In this document: piece by piece, positions 31,273-42,434 of the stretch
Numbering within the stretch: position 1 is the stretch's first letter
Layout of the letters: every line of letters begins with the position of its first letter
Source of the DNA: Yponomeuta sedellus
Taxonomy: Eukaryota > Arthropoda > Insecta > Lepidoptera > Yponomeutidae
Direction: 5' to 3'
Assembly (NCBI GenBank): GCA_934045075.1
Contig: OW203745.1
Span: 14,938,768 to 15,002,767, forward strand
Length of the DNA: 64,000 nt
The notes under the pieces: model-generated
Databases searched by the model: none
Seen by the model: the letters and a program-made list of their open reading frames with translations, nothing else
Told to the model about the DNA's origin: nothing
Translations under genes and position numbers: made by a program

Positions 31273-31360
31273 ACTTGGCCCCCGTATGGCTTAACATTCC
31301 TGCTATGCAGGAAGAGACCCGTGCCCCAGCAGTGGGGACGTACATAGGGTTGATATCGAC
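31273..31360 (+). mobile_element. 5S-SINE, subfamily A, 3' fragment
   Basis: 'aacattcctgctatgcagga', 'agagacccgtgccccagcag' and 'acatagggttgatatcgac'. Confidence 0.8.
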
Positions 31361-31615
31361 ACCTTAGTTTCATCTGTAACGTTCATGAAGTGGCAGTTTC
31401 TGCGCTACTTTTAGTAAATTGAATAAGATAAAGATAAAAATTATTTATTGCTCATAAAAAGTGAAGTACAATGCTTCCTTACTTATTAACTTTGTGGGTA
31501 CAATATATAAATCTAGTTTCTTTGAATATAAGGATGGTCCGTTGGCTATTCTAGTAACAACGTATTGACTTTTACGAAACATATTTGTTAATAAAAAAAA
31601 CAAAATAAGTTTATT

Positions 31616-31672
31616 CTTCTTCTTCAGGCTATATTATGTAGTCAACTTCTGGTCATAGCCCTCCCCTAGTTT
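31616..31672 (-). mobile_element. RTE-b 3' end scrap
   Basis: 'ttcttcttcaggctatatta' and 'ggtcatagccctcccctag'. Confidence 0.6.
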
Positions 31673-31790
31673 ATTGCAAAAAATATATTTGTACAATGTT
31701 TATGGTTAAACAGTGACTACCACACAAGGTCGAGCCTGAATCGTGGCAGCCGGGGAAACAATTGTTATATTGTTTTACCTTGTACTTATT

Positions 31791-32003
31791 CGCGGCTTGG
31801 TTGGCTCCGCACGTATTGACTAGTCTTTCCTGTGGGCTAGGCCGACTAAGCTGTCAGGATGGTATAGGTGCTGGGCAAGCCTACACCATCTATAAAACCA
31901 TGTTCCAGGCACTACAGCGTCGGAGTGGTCCCTTCACCCATCTAGTGTGAGTGAAGATACCACTGGACGCTGTATAAATCATCTCATTAAGTAGATGCAA
32001 AAG
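31791..32003 (+). mobile_element. ATT retroposon
   Basis: 'gcggcttggttggctccgca', 'gtgggctaggccgactaagc', 'cactacagcgtcggagtggt' and 'ccactggacgctgtataaat', ending 'tgcaaaagggccaatt'. The copy at 39304 is nearly identical to 39532 and has the ATT-repeat tail. No pol III boxes that I can defend; origin unknown. Confidence 0.75.
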
Positions 32004-32160
32004 GGCCAATTAAAAGGGTACTTATATCATAGGAGACGCTATAATAAAATATTTCTAGTGTTAAGTACGTTACTAACAAAGAAAATTTGAATCTGGATCA
32101 CAACATTCCGTTTTGCGTCTCTTACTCCGAGTTTCTCGTACGCTAACATCTTTCAATTGG

Positions 32161-32243
32161 TATTAAACGGGTTTAACCGCGGTTATTTATTAGGTAGAAC
32201 ATAATGCCGGAGTAGCCGCAATTAGACCCGTTTCATATTAAAA
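32161..32243. mobile_element. GTTTCGGC-family end pair, internally deleted
   Basis: 'aaacgggtttaaccgcggtt' and 'gccgcaattagacccgtttc' are inverted ends of the family with most of the core lost. Confidence 0.55.
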
Positions 32244-32483
32244 CGATATATGAAAACGCGAACCATTAAGAAATAGCCTTCAGCTGTAAGCTGTAATTGT
32301 ATGCTACTTTTCCAACTGACAGGAGTAATAGTGGGTTATCGTGGGTTAGCTGGAAGAAAATACTATCTAGTATTAAGCTCGCCTTCGTACAAATTTGTTT
32401 TAGTGCAATAAAGAGTTTTCATTTATTCATTCAATAGTGGACGAACAGATAGTGAACGAGAAACCGGAGGCTACTATAATCTT

Positions 32484-32558
32484 AAAAACCTATTTAGAGG
32501 CTAAAAATTCCACCCATGCCGGGACTCGAACCAGCGACCTCTGGCTAACCGTGCCAGA
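32484..32558 (-). mobile_element. T1, short 3' fragment
   Basis: 'aaaacctatttagaggctaa' to 'ctggctaaccgtgccag', ending inside the anticodon-like arm. Confidence 0.85.
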
Positions 32559-32566
32559 TTCTTTCG

Positions 32567-32731
32567 ATTTGATTCAATTCAATTCATTTCAACGCAAAGA
32601 ATTTACATTCTGTTTGCTGAATGTCAATGTAAAATGAAAGCGAAAGCAGCTCCCTTCGGCCGTAGTGTAGTGGAGAAAAAGGCAGTGAGAAAAAGAAAAC
32701 TCCACTCTGACCATCATTTTTCAAGCTATTT
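32567..32731 (-). mobile_element. LINE 3' end, D type
   Basis: 'tcatttcaacgcaaagaatt', 'ttgctgaatgtcaatgtaaa' and 'aactccactctgaccatcat' are the reversed D end. Confidence 0.7.
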
Positions 32732-32733
32732 TA

Positions 32734-32926
32734 GGGGCCTGTGTTACAATCTGGAAATAAAGTTCCGGATAAGCTATCCGCAACCAGGGCTGCCGTTTGT
32801 TCTGAATTTGAAGCCTTAAACAAACACACGCAATATAGGAATATTTATTTAAATTTAGAACAAACGGCAGCCCTGGTTAGCGGATAGCTTGTCCGGAACT
32901 TGATTTGCAGATTGTGAAACATGCCC
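32734..32926. mobile_element. MITE, TA target, ~65-bp TIRs
   Basis: Ends GGGGCCTGTGTTACAATCTG and (reversed) GGGCATGTTTCACAATCTG extend inward with 'ccggataagctatccgc' and 'accagggctgccgtttgttc' on both arms. Flanked by TA at 32732-32733 and 32927-32928. 193 bp, no frame. TA duplication fits a Tc1/mariner-mobilised MITE. Confidence 0.85.
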
Positions 32927-33051
32927 TAAGCCTAATACATCAGTTGCCAACTTTACGTAGTATAACATTCCATGATTGCCATCAATAACTTTAAATGCCA
33001 AAGTTAATTGTGTTACAAAAGTAAGTATTGACAAATATTGGGATAGTTATA

Positions 33052-33180
33052 ACTTTAACGGGTCTAATCGCGATTATTTATTGGGTAAAACGTAATTACC
33101 TTATTTCACGACGTTTCGGCAGCGATTCAGTTGCCGTGGTCTCGGGTAGACTATGTGTGAGTATCGCAAATCATTAAGAA
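33052..33180 (+). mobile_element. GTTTCGGC-family copy, one-sided
   Basis: 'aacgggtctaatcgcgatta' then 'cacgacgtttcggcagcgat' and 'cagttgccgtggtctcgggt'. Right end not clear. Confidence 0.6.
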
Positions 33181-33831
33181 ATACCTACTACAGTCTATTT
33201 ATTCTTACTTGTCCATTTTAGTAAACAACATTCTACCCGTAAATTATAATTTTTTAATCGAAAACTGCCATATTCCCATAAATGAAGTAATCGGGGAGAC
33301 TATTTTAGACAACACGCTGCCAATTTAATAAAGAAAGTTTATGAACTCGCGAGAAAAAATGTAGTTTTGGCATCAAATATCAATTTTGAGGTTAGAATCT
33401 TGTTTACTACATTGGACAAGTAAGGATAAATAGAGTACAAATATTGGGATGTCTCAGGAATTAACCCTATTTTTGCGTTTTACTCATCTTTTTATCCACT
33501 TAAAACATAATATACTAGACGCCACGATAATCCGTTGCTATATTATAATTCGGATCACGTGCTCCTCTAATGACGTCATATAATGAGGATTACCGTAAAT
33601 CTGCTCAGTAACGAAATAACATTCCTATTTATCTCACTTTTGAACAGATTGATTGATCTATTGAACGTACATAGCACGTTAACCCTTTAACAGATAGACG
33701 TATAATAGTTGTCATCATAAATTTAACCGTATCACCTTGAAATAAAGTCTGGAATCGATGAAAATATTTTTCTAGCTCATACATTTATACAAATCAAATA
33801 ATTTATTTTGTGTGAAATATGCCAACATATT
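33181..33831. other. No recognisable feature
   Basis: AT-rich DNA with no supported frame or named repeat. 33705-33775 'accttgaaataaagtctgga' is vaguely similar to 43720-43790. Confidence 0.5.
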
Positions 33832-33992
33832 AGGGTGTACGACGCCCTCCGACCAGGTGGGATGACGATCTGCGAATAACTGCCAGCAGATGCTGGATGC
33901 GGCAAGCTGAAGACCGGGCGCTACGGCGCTCATTAGGGGGAGGCTATGTCCAGCAGTGGACTACATAATACACGTATAGCCTGAAGAAGAAG
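33832..33992 (+). mobile_element. RTE-b 3' end with ORF remnant
   Basis: 'cgccctccgaccaggtggga', 'gatgctggatgcggcaagct' and 'tccagcagtggactacataa' match the copy at 35680. Frame broken. Confidence 0.75.
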
Positions 33993-34117
33993 ATGCCAAC
34001 ATTTATTACATTCAGTTGCAGTGATTTGACACTATGGTCTACCTTGTCTATTCGGTCACATTCCATTAATAAGGGCAGCGGGTGCACTCAAATGTTAGGA
34101 GAACTCGCCTTTTTCAT

Positions 34118-34321
34118 ATCATAACATAACATTTACATACTGGCACATACATTATTTCTGGCTCCACACTAGGATACCCTGTGTCGTGGGAACCAGATAC
34201 AGCGACATCACAAACATGTAAATGTCCAAGACCTGGGGTTTTTTTTCGTCCTCAGCCGGGGATCGAACCCGGGACCTCTCCTCAGGTAGGCAAATGCGCT
34301 ACCGCTACGCCACGGAGGTCA
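34118..34321 (-). mobile_element. G-SINE
   Basis: Reversed A box ('cgctaccgctacgccac') and B box ('gggatcgaaccc') near 34255-34315; body 'acactaggataccctgtgtc'. Confidence 0.85.
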
Positions 34322-34349
34322 AAAGGTATGATATTTTTTTAATAGAACG

Positions 34350-34508
34350 TGGTCGGAACACATCTTGTGTGCGGCAATGACTTGCTGTCTTAGAGTTTTT
34401 TGTCTATTTTTTCGCCAAAAAGATCTAGATTTTGAAATGGACACCTAGTTTGAATTGTAACGTTCTGTTACTGTAATTTCTGTGTACAATAAAGAATATT
34501 CTATCTAT
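34350..34508 (+). mobile_element. LINE 3' end, E type
   Basis: 'tctagattttgaaatggaca', 'cctagtttgaattgtaacgt' and 'gtacaataaagaatattcta' plus TATC tail. Same family at 44845 and 52755. Confidence 0.65.
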
Positions 34509-34509
34509 C

Positions 34510-35199
34510 TAATATTCATTAAGCCGCAGTTTCTGCACTACTTTGAAATAAACCTTTTCAATAGTAATTAATGATTCGCGATACTCATACACAGTTACCT
34601 AATAAATAATCGCGATCAGACCCGTTTAATATAAAACCTTTTCATTTCTTTTCTCTTCTTGCAGTTTCAAATCCTGGAATACGGAACACCCGAGTTTTTT
34701 TTTTCTTTATTTATTTCGGGACTTTTGTCCTGGTGGGACAATGTCAGCCCCATCGTACCCTATTATTTCAAACTTTGTAGTACGAAATGGCAGTTCGCTT
34801 AGTTAATTCATCTGAGAATTCCTTAACCTCCATTTCTGAACAGAGATTGAGGTTTCATGCTCACTCTGCCTACTCACGTCCCAGCACCGAAATGCTCGGT
34901 ATAATCTCTATGCATTATTCACCATGCCACGAAGCTGTGAGTTTGCTTTTGACGTCAAATTGTACGTGTTACTATACAGACTCGTATTATGGATTTAAAT
35001 TTATAACTAAGTATATATTTAAATTTGTGTTGACAACAAACGTGTTATAAACCCGCATAAGTGTTGAGTGTTGCATAAAGAATGGTTAATCAGGATGTCG
35101 TTTCTTCAGAATTGATAATTTTACCACTTCCGATAAGTTTAAAAGTTTCAAATACTTCTTCGTTTAATTTTAATGTTACTGCTTAACAATGTAAATAAT
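34510..35199. other. GTTTCGGC scrap, otherwise nothing
   Basis: 34570-34650 has a reversed family end ('aataatcgcgatcagacccg'). 34680-34760 is T-rich followed by 'gggacttttgtcctggtggg'. No gene. Confidence 0.45.
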
Positions 35200-35213
35200 A
35201 ATTAAATTATCAT

Positions 35214-35384
35214 TTAAAAACCTATTTAGAGGCTAAAAATTTCACCCATGCCGGGATTTGAACCCGCAACCTCTGGCTATCCGTGCCAGCGCTCTACCAA
35301 TTGAGCCAATGGGCGACTCACCGGCATCAGTGAAATTTCGAACCTCTTTACACTATTCTCTGTATTACGTACAGGCAGCGACTA
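35214..35384 (-). mobile_element. T1, 5'-truncated, 14-bp TSD
   Basis: AATTAAATTATCAT at 35200-35213 and 35385-35398. Simple copy: reversed tail, B box, A box, and 5' limit at 'gtacaggcagcgac'. Confidence 0.92.
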
Positions 35385-35423
35385 AATTAAATTATCATGT
35401 TAAGCTAACATGATAATTTAATT
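35385..35423. repeat. AT-rich hairpin made by the T1 target site
   Basis: 35385-35402 and 35406-35423 pair perfectly over 18 bp around 3 nt. The left arm is the right-hand target duplication of the T1 copy, so T1 inserted at the foot of a pre-existing palindrome. Confidence 0.75.
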
Positions 35424-35679
35424 ATTAGATATTGTTAAGGTGACAAAGAATGAAACTAGTTCGATAGATGATTTTTAGGGTTTAGACTAAGAGTTCGATT
35501 CTTAATTAACAAAGTTAATTTAGAAAACATTGAGCGTGGAGTTTCTTTGTTCATTTGTTTTTCACAACAGACATAACAAATCAAATCAATTATTTTTATT
35601 CATTACAAAAACAAAATGTTGACTCTATGAACGTCAAAGTTGTTACTTTCACAATTAATAGATAATAAAGTCTATACAT

Positions 35680-35943
35680 CGTCATAGCTCAGAGAAGTAG
35701 CGAGCTGAAGTGGCAGTGGGCTGGCCATATCTCGCAAAGAACCGACAACCGTTGGAGTAAACGTGTTCTGAAGTGGAGACCGCGACTCGGCAAACGTAGT
35801 GTAGGACGCCCTCCAACCAGGTGGGACGACGATCTGCGAAAAACTGCCGGCAGATGCTGGATGCGGCAAGCTGAAGACAGAGGCACTAATTAGGGGAGGG
35901 CTATGTCCAGCAGCGGACTACATAACATAGCCTAAAGAAGAAG
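35680..35943 (+). pseudogene. RTE-b LINE 3' end with ORF C-terminus
   Basis: An open frame of 64 codons (35702-35893 including its TAG) gives ELKWQWAGHISQRTDNRW, WRPRLGKRSVGRPPTRW, DDDLRKTAGRCWMRQAEDR, the C-terminal signature of the RTE-like LINE. The stop is followed by the diagnostic 'tccagcagcggactacataa' and 'agcctaaagaagaag'. This copy links the ORF to the 'tccagcagtggac' end and so names the other RTE-b scraps. RT domain absent by 5' truncation. Confidence 0.8.
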
Positions 35944-36202
35944 AAAAAGAGTCTGTACCTTTTAAAGGACCTATCTATCAATCAATCAGCCCGTATCCAT
36001 CCACTGCTGCACATAGTCCTACGGCGCGCCACTTCATTCTCATCCTCAACCAGAAGCCAGGAATCTAGAAAGAAGAAAGAAAATCTGCCTCAAATCGTTC
36101 TGTGAGCTGCTAGGCGTCCTATGCTGCGTGTGCCAGTTCGTGGTTTCAGCTGGAGAACCTTTGTCCTCCATTGACCGTCGTTTCTCCGGCATTTTTTTTA
36201 TA

Positions 36203-36395
36203 AGATAACATTTACAGGCACATACATTGCTTCTGGCCCCACACTAGGATCCCCTGTGTCGTGGGAACCAGAAACAACGACATCACAAACATGTAAACAT
36301 CCAAGGCCTCGGGTTTTTTTTCTCCCCAGCCGGGATTCGAACCCGTGACCCCTTGCATGGCAGGCAGACGCGCTACCGCTACGCCACAGAGGTCG
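36203..36395 (-). mobile_element. G-SINE
   Basis: 'acatttacaggcacatacat', 'ggttttttttctccccagcc', reversed B box 'gggattcgaacccg' and A box 'gcgctaccgctacgcca'. Confidence 0.87.
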
Positions 36396-36544
36396 TTTGT
36401 AAACAGCCTACTGACACCTTTCTACCTGAATGAAGAACTACTTGTACTCGTTATTTATAACTCTCAAAATGGACACTGACGCAAAAATCCCGATGCACGG
36501 CTACGCCCCGGTGCGGCAAAGGCTGCCAAGCCAGAACAGCTGCT

Positions 36545-36610
36545 TAAATAACAAAACATAACATTCACATACAAGCACAGCACATTAACATACACAGCAG
36601 CAGTGAGTAC
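36545..36610 (-). mobile_element. G-SINE 3' scrap (possible)
   Basis: 'aaaacataacattcacatac' followed by 'aagcacagcac'. Too short for certainty. Confidence 0.35.
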
Positions 36611-37011
36611 ATGTATAAACAAAAAAAAAAAAATGGCTTCGGTTCGTATGACGAATTCCTAATCTGTAAAAGTTACTAAGCAGAGAAGCTTATAAGAATT
36701 AGCGTATTGTATCGTAATATCGTAGCTTTTTAACACTTATTTAGCAGAATTTAGCATAATAATTAAGTAAATTACTCTATATATGTATTTATTATTCTTT
36801 TGTCTATATTATAAGAAATTTAAAATATCATGTGTTTTTACGCTTATACATTGACCACGTATAATTGACTGACCTCACAGATTGCATAATTATGATATTG
36901 ACATGTAATACTTTCTTTTTGACATTTGTAAATTTGATTGTTATTTCTAAATTGGATTGTACGGAGTCTTGACTTGTAATGAATATTACCAATAAATGAT
37001 GTCTATGTCTA

Positions 37012-37178
37012 TGTCACATACATTGCTTCTGGTCCCACACTAGGATAACATGTGTCGTGGGGACCAGAAACAACGACATCACACACATGTGAACATCCAA
37101 GACCTGGGCTTTCGAACCTGGGACCTCTTACATGGTAGGCAGACGCGCTACCGCTACGCAGCGGTAACAGAGGTCGTC
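37012..37178 (-). mobile_element. G-SINE
   Basis: 'cacatacattgcttctggtc', 'acatccaagacctgggct', and reversed boxes in 37110-37170; a local 'gctacgcagcggta' inversion scar lies in the A-box area. Confidence 0.8.
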
Positions 37179-37686
37179 AAATGCGTCAACCCATTAACCA
37201 CGGGGCCAACGCAATCGAGGTGCAACCTCTGGTCTCAGGCGGTGTCCTTGCCTATCCCCAGATAGCCTTTCGCCTGGATATGAATTGCCCTGGGCAGTAT
37301 GAAAATCCGTGAACCAGCTGCGGAGTCATATCGGCTAATGTGATGGTAAAATGTCCAGGTGGGGGTTCCCGGACCTCGTCAGTAATAACCTGAACTTCCC
37401 AGACGTTGCGCAGTCTTTCATCGTGCCCTGCGTGCTCCAACACTGCACTCAGGAGGAACTAATAATTGCAAGTAATAAAGCAGTCAGCGGCGCAAAGTTC
37501 TGGGGCGCAACTGTTTAGTAAACTTTAATAAAAATTGTTTGCCATCGACACGCTAAATAGAAGGAGATAACTCTAACATAATTTTTATACAAAAATGAAA
37601 TTTAAAATAAGAGTGTGTTACAGATAAATTACTTATCAAGCACGTACTTAAATAATGTAATTTATTTTTGGGAATTAACTGATTAT

Positions 37687-37978
37687 TATACTATTTTTAT
37701 TTTTAATGAACTAACCCGGGCTAAGGACAAATTTAAAAACCTATTTAGAGGCTAAAAATTTCACCCATGCCGGGATTCGAACCCGCAACCTCTGGCTATC
37801 CGTGCCAGCGCTCTTCCAATTGAGCCAATGGGTGACTCACCGGCATCATGATGCCGGTGCCGGTATACTGATTATAATTATACTATTTTTATTTTTAATG
37901 CACTTACCCGTGCTAAGCACAAATTAAAAAAAAAAAAAAAAATTTAAAATTTTAGCCTCTAAATAGGTTTTTAAATTT
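37687..37978. mobile_element. Two T1 insertions at the same site
   Basis: First: 37687-37866, minus-strand T1 with a tiny inverted end ('gcatcatgatgc'), flanked by ACTGATTAT at 37678-37686 and 37867-37875. Second: about 37876-37978, a reversed tail, an A run, then forward 'agcctctaaataggttttta', flanked by TGATTAT copies near 37869 and 37978. The second insertion used the duplicated target of the first. Confidence 0.8.
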
Positions 37979-38046
37979 GATTATTACTATTTATAATTTA
38001 ACACCCGTTATTGGCCATTACCCGTTAAAATCGTCATTTGTACCCG

Positions 38047-38168
38047 TTTAAATACCTCACCGCTTGAAATTGCCAATCCGCGGTGGGCACGCGTGGTGAT
38101 TATGCCCATATCCTCTCTATAAGAAAAGGCCTGTGCCCTATATTGGCACGTTTATAGGCTATATAAAA
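38047..38168 (+). mobile_element. V-SINE, 3' half
   Basis: 'caatccgcggtgggcacgcg' and 'ggcacgtttataggctatat'. Confidence 0.75.
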
Positions 38169-38174
38169 AAATAT

Positions 38175-38315
38175 ACATACATAACCTCACGCCTGTATCC
38201 CAGAGGGGTAGGCAGAGACCAGGGACTGCCACTTGCCACGATCCTGACAGATCACCCTCGCTTCATCAATGGTCATATGTCGTTGCATGCACGCGCGCCG
38301 GTTCCGGGTACTCAA
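38175..38315 (-). mobile_element. RTE-a tail fragment
   Basis: Starts 'acatacataacctcacgcct' and ends 'gcgccggttccgggtactca'. Confidence 0.85.
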
Positions 38316-38527
38316 AATATAACGTTCAACAAGAACAGTTTCAGCGCTAGTTTGAATAAGAAATGTCTACTTTAACTTTCCTGTAATAATAATGTGGAAT
38401 GACTGGTACGTGTTTCTTTCTATTTATATCTTTTCAGATCTTTACATGACACTTCGAAATTCAGCGTTTTTGTTACGCTGCGCGACTTATAAAGGGTATA
38501 AATGAAAAGTCAAATGATATAAAAAAT

Positions 38528-38830
38528 TTAAAAACCTATTTAGAGGCTAAAAATTTCACCCATGCCGGGATTCGAACCCGCCACCTCTGGCTATCCGTAC
38601 CAGCGCTCTACCAATTGAGCCAATGGGCGACTCACGGCATCAGTAAAATTTCGAACCTCTTTACAATATTCTCTGTATTACGTACAGGCAGCGACATCTG
38701 ACTTAAGCAAATTGCATTACTTACAGCCCCGACTACCTACTTTGCAGTATTTGCAATTATTTATTCCTTATATTTGTATACTATATTTGTTCCTTAGCAC
38801 GGGTTAGTGCATTAAAAATAAAAATGGTGT
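38528..38830. mobile_element. T1, twin-primed form with 15-bp TSD
   Basis: AATGATATAAAAAAT at 38513-38527 and 38831-38845. 38528-38755 is a minus T1; about 38783-38830 is the plus tail ('ttgttccttagcacgggtta' onward). The inner ends are consecutive in a normal T1 ('aggtttttaaat' then 'ttgttccttag'), with ~27 bp of filler at the junction. This is the cleanest twin-priming example. Confidence 0.93.
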
Positions 38831-39107
38831 AATGATATAAAAAATGTCCTCCAAAGAAACGCTCTTAGAGTCTCAATTCTATAGAAAAATCCCACAAAGG
38901 CTTCGATAGAAATTTTCGAATTAAATAAGTACAGGGGGCTTTCGCGCCTTTCCGATGGATAATCGCACTTATTCTGTGCACAGTAAGATTTACCGACAGT
39001 GAGGTGCATTATCCTTCGTTCTGTACAAGTAGATGAATATAATCTATACTAGAGACAAGTTTCTTGCATGGAAACAATTCTTCGAAATACCTTAAAACAT
39101 ATTTTTC

Positions 39108-39303
39108 ATGTAGCCTATAAACGTCCCATTGCAGGGCACAGGCCTTCTCTCAGAGAGAGAGAATATGGGCTTACTAACCACGCGTGCCGTTAGCGAGTGG
39201 TATTGCGACTACTTTTTTGTTTAATTTCCAAGTTACGTACATTTGCGAATTTGTAGTCGCAATACCACTCGCTAACGGTGAAGGAAAACATCGTGAGGAA
39301 ACC
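39108..39303. mobile_element. V-SINE foldback
   Basis: 39108-39186 reversed V-SINE end. Perfect 26-bp arms, 39187-39212 and 39253-39278 (CCGTTAGCGAGTGGTATTGC..), then forward 'gaaggaaaacatcgtgagga'. Confidence 0.85.
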
Positions 39304-39532
39304 CGCCGCTTGGTTGGCTCCGCACGTATTGACTAGTCTTTCCTGTGGGCTAGGCCGACTAAGCTGTCAGGATGGTATAGGTGCTGGGCAAGCCTACACC
39401 ATCGATAAAACCATGTCCTAGGCACTACAGCGTCGGAGTGATCCCTTCACTCATCTAGTGTAAGTGAAGATACCACTGGACGCTGTATAAATCTTCTCAT
39501 TAAGTAGATGCAAAAGGCCAATATTATTATTA
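39304..39532 (+). mobile_element. ATT retroposon with ATT-repeat tail
   Basis: Nearly identical to 31791-32003 and ends 'aaaaggccaatattattatt'. Defines the family. Confidence 0.8.
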
Positions 39533-39554
39533 CCACGCGTGCCCACCGCACATT

Positions 39555-39771
39555 GGCAATTTTAAAGCCATCCTAAGACCACTGACTTGAATTAAAGACT
39601 GCCATCTATCGACGGCGGCCGGCACTGCTTGGCGTGCCTTGCGAAGCACGGATCCACTCGAAAAAATGCCACTAGCGTCATAGACGGTCACCCATCTATG
39701 CACTGAACACGCCCTATGTTGCTTAACCTTAGTGACCACTTAAGATCACTCAGGCAGCCGGGGCTACGAGC
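39555..39771 (-). mobile_element. 5S-SINE, subfamily B, 5' part including head
   Basis: The right end is the 5' head: reversed 'cgctcgtagccccggctgcc', then 'aaggttaagcaacatagggc' and 'catagatgggtgaccgtcta', a close 5S match. The 3' end is missing. A V-SINE scrap lies at its left edge. Confidence 0.85.
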
Positions 39772-41225
39772 GATTAATATGAATATTTGAATCTTATAGG
39801 TCGATCGAGTCGTGCGTAAAATCTGCTTCAAGTCGCATTTACAGATTAAACCCGACCCGGTTGCTAAGCGATGAATCTACATTAGAAGGTTTTTACCAAC
39901 GATTTATTTACATTGAGGGAACACTTACCTGGTATTAAGTATGTCACCCCTACCTTTTGAACAATAGGTCCTGCTTAGCAATATGAATACAACGAACAAA
40001 GATTGCCAATTCAATTGTAAGCTCTAAATGTTGGATTTAAAGGTGAGGTTAGAATGCAGGAGCTGTAAAGGTAGGCCGTACGCCGGACCCCTGTTTTGTT
40101 TGAGAGGTTTTCTCAATCCCTATTGTTTCAGCCAGGGGTTTCGAACCTTGGGGAGGTAGTTTGGCACAACAAAAATTGTTTCATGTGGATGCACTTCCTG
40201 ATACAAAATATTAAAACCAAGTAGATTCAATCGTTAGTTAATATTATCGTAATTGTAATTTAGTTTTTCAATATTGTTTCTGTAAAATATGTTTTTCGTA
40301 AATATGTTTTTTTTATCTATAGATAAATGACATAATCTAGACCAGAGATTTATTTTTTTATTTCACTTTCAGCTTTGTGTTTATTAATGATCTACTTACG
40401 CCGTTGTTCTTCCTAATAACGCGAAGTTATTAATAAATACCCAGTGTGACAGTGTGAGAGTATTTATCCATCTCGCTCGCACTTTGGCGTAATCACTAAA
40501 AACTTGAAAGAACCAGGGAGAGAAGATCAGTGACACATTTATTGGACTCGTGAGTTGAAGACAGATTTAGCATTCCAAGGTGATTTGATTCATTCAGTTC
40601 TGTTTGAACTATCGAATGACTTATAAGTATTAGGGATTATCAGTCAGTGAAAGCTTAATTTTGGCGCGGTTTGATTGACTGCGTTTATTTTGTTTATGCG
40701 TGGGCCGTTTACGTTGTTTTTTTTGATGAATCGAAAGATATCTTTCTCGCAGGGGTACGCAGTCTCTGCATACCCCTCCGGAACACAAACGTGAGTTAAC
40801 AGATATGAGAGAGTTAAGTGTAAGTTTTATTTTATTCCTGATGCATAATTAATGATGCAAGGTCAGCTGTAAAAAAATAGTACAAACCTCTTTTTGTGTA
40901 ATAAAAATTTTCCAATTCAATTACCTAAATCTTCACAGTTCTAGATTTTAACTAAACTTTTGTGGATGTAATAATTGGCCAACTGTAAATTGTGACATTA
41001 TGTTCTACATTTACATTTTGCTTTTTTTGCTTCAAGGTTGAGAGCCTCTGATAGAGAGGCGAGAGAGAACGGCACAGGCACGAAAGTAGGCACTCGCGAT
41101 GAAAAATCGAGACGTTTCACATTCAGCCCCCGAGGTGAACAGATAGATCTAAGATAGAAGTTTACTCACCGCCGAGAAATCTTAGCGTTGGGTATTTGCA
41201 GCGACTTTTATTTTTCTTCTAATGT
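39772..41225. other. Mostly unrecognised DNA
   Basis: 40752-40800 may be a decayed RTE-a tail. A small hairpin (GCCTCTgatagAGAGGC) lies near 41045-41062. No supported gene. Confidence 0.5.
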
Positions 41226-41395
41226 GTCGATATCAACCCTTTTATGTGCCCACTGCTGGGGCACAGGTCTCTTCCTGCATTGCAGGAAGGTTAGGTCATA
41301 CTCCACCACGGGGGCCAAGTCCGGGTTGGTGAAGGTTTGTAAGACAGTGGCGGGCCTTATTGTCAGAAGTTATCAAGCCGCCAATAAGCCTCAAA
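41226..41395 (-). mobile_element. 5S-SINE, subfamily A, 5'-truncated
   Basis: 'gatatcaacccttttatgtg', 'ggggcacaggtctcttcctg' and 'gtgaaggtttgtaagacagt'. Confidence 0.88.
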
Positions 41396-41422
41396 TAATT
41401 TTAATGTGTAACTATGTAGAAC

Positions 41423-41590
41423 CTGGTGGTAGTTGACCTGGTCTCACATTCGTGAGATCGTGGGTTCGATTCACGGCACGTACTAATGACTTCGTTTTCT
41501 AAGTTACGCACATTTGTGAGTTGATACTTCCAATGCCACTGGCTAGCGGTAAAGAAAAACATCGTGAGGAATTTTTAGAGTATTTACATA
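41423..41590 (+). mobile_element. V-SINE, 5' part
   Basis: 'gagatcgtgggttcgattca' (B box), 'aatgacttcgttttctaagt' and 'acatcgtgagga'. Confidence 0.75.
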
Positions 41591-41959
41591 CCTACCGCGG
41601 AGCTGCGTACAGTGGCTCAACGATGGGAGTGATACGATTCTGCCACGCCTCGAAAGTTCGTAGCCACGGGCTCTAGAATTCTTGCTAGGTTTGTACCCGA
41701 CATTTTAAAAGGGCTCGAAAAAGTCCACCTTAAAAAGTTCTATTCGCATACGCTCAAAGTAAGCGCGTGCGTACGTAAAGGGCGGTCGTAAGGCCGGTAA
41801 TCCTGAAACAAGTTGTGGGACGTGCTGCGAATCTTAGGACACGATCGATGTTGGCGACGGGCCGGGCCTTTGGAAGGACCCCTGGAACAGAAGGCGAGTC
41901 TTGTGTCGTTTCTCGCCTTATGTGTCGCCTCTTTCTGATTCCGTATGTCATGATTTTGG

Positions 41960-42165
41960 ACAGTTTGCGCAGCGGTAGCGCGTTGCTTACCATGCAAGAG
42001 GTCCCGGGTACGAACCCCGGCTGGGGACAAAAACACTCCAGGTCTTGGATGTTTGTGATGTCGTTGTTTCGGGTTCCCACGATACAGGGTATATTAGTGT
42101 GAGGCCAGAAGCAACGCATGTGCCTGTATGTAAATTTTGTATAAATGTTATGTTAATTTTGCCAT
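41960..42165 (+). mobile_element. G-SINE
   Basis: A box 'tgcgcagcggtagcgcg', degenerate B box 'gggtacgaacccc', body 'caggtcttggatgtttgtga', end 'atgtgcctgtatgtaaattt'. Confidence 0.85.
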
Positions 42166-42434
42166 TGGTTTGCACTATTGTTTCCATTTGTTGCTTTATC
42201 GGTTAGTAGTCAATGTCGCGATTATAAAAGTATCCAATAAATTAGTGTAATCAATTCATCGTACCTGTAAAATCAGAAGTTCGTTAAGTTGGCATCCCTG
42301 TGACAATGGAAGGCGGGAAATTAAAAAAAACATCGATTAACTGGGAAAGGCAGGACCGTGAGCAGGCTCACTTTTACTGTATTCTTGGTGGAGGAAACAT
42401 ATCCTAACATGTAAGTTGTAAGTATCTGGATGTA

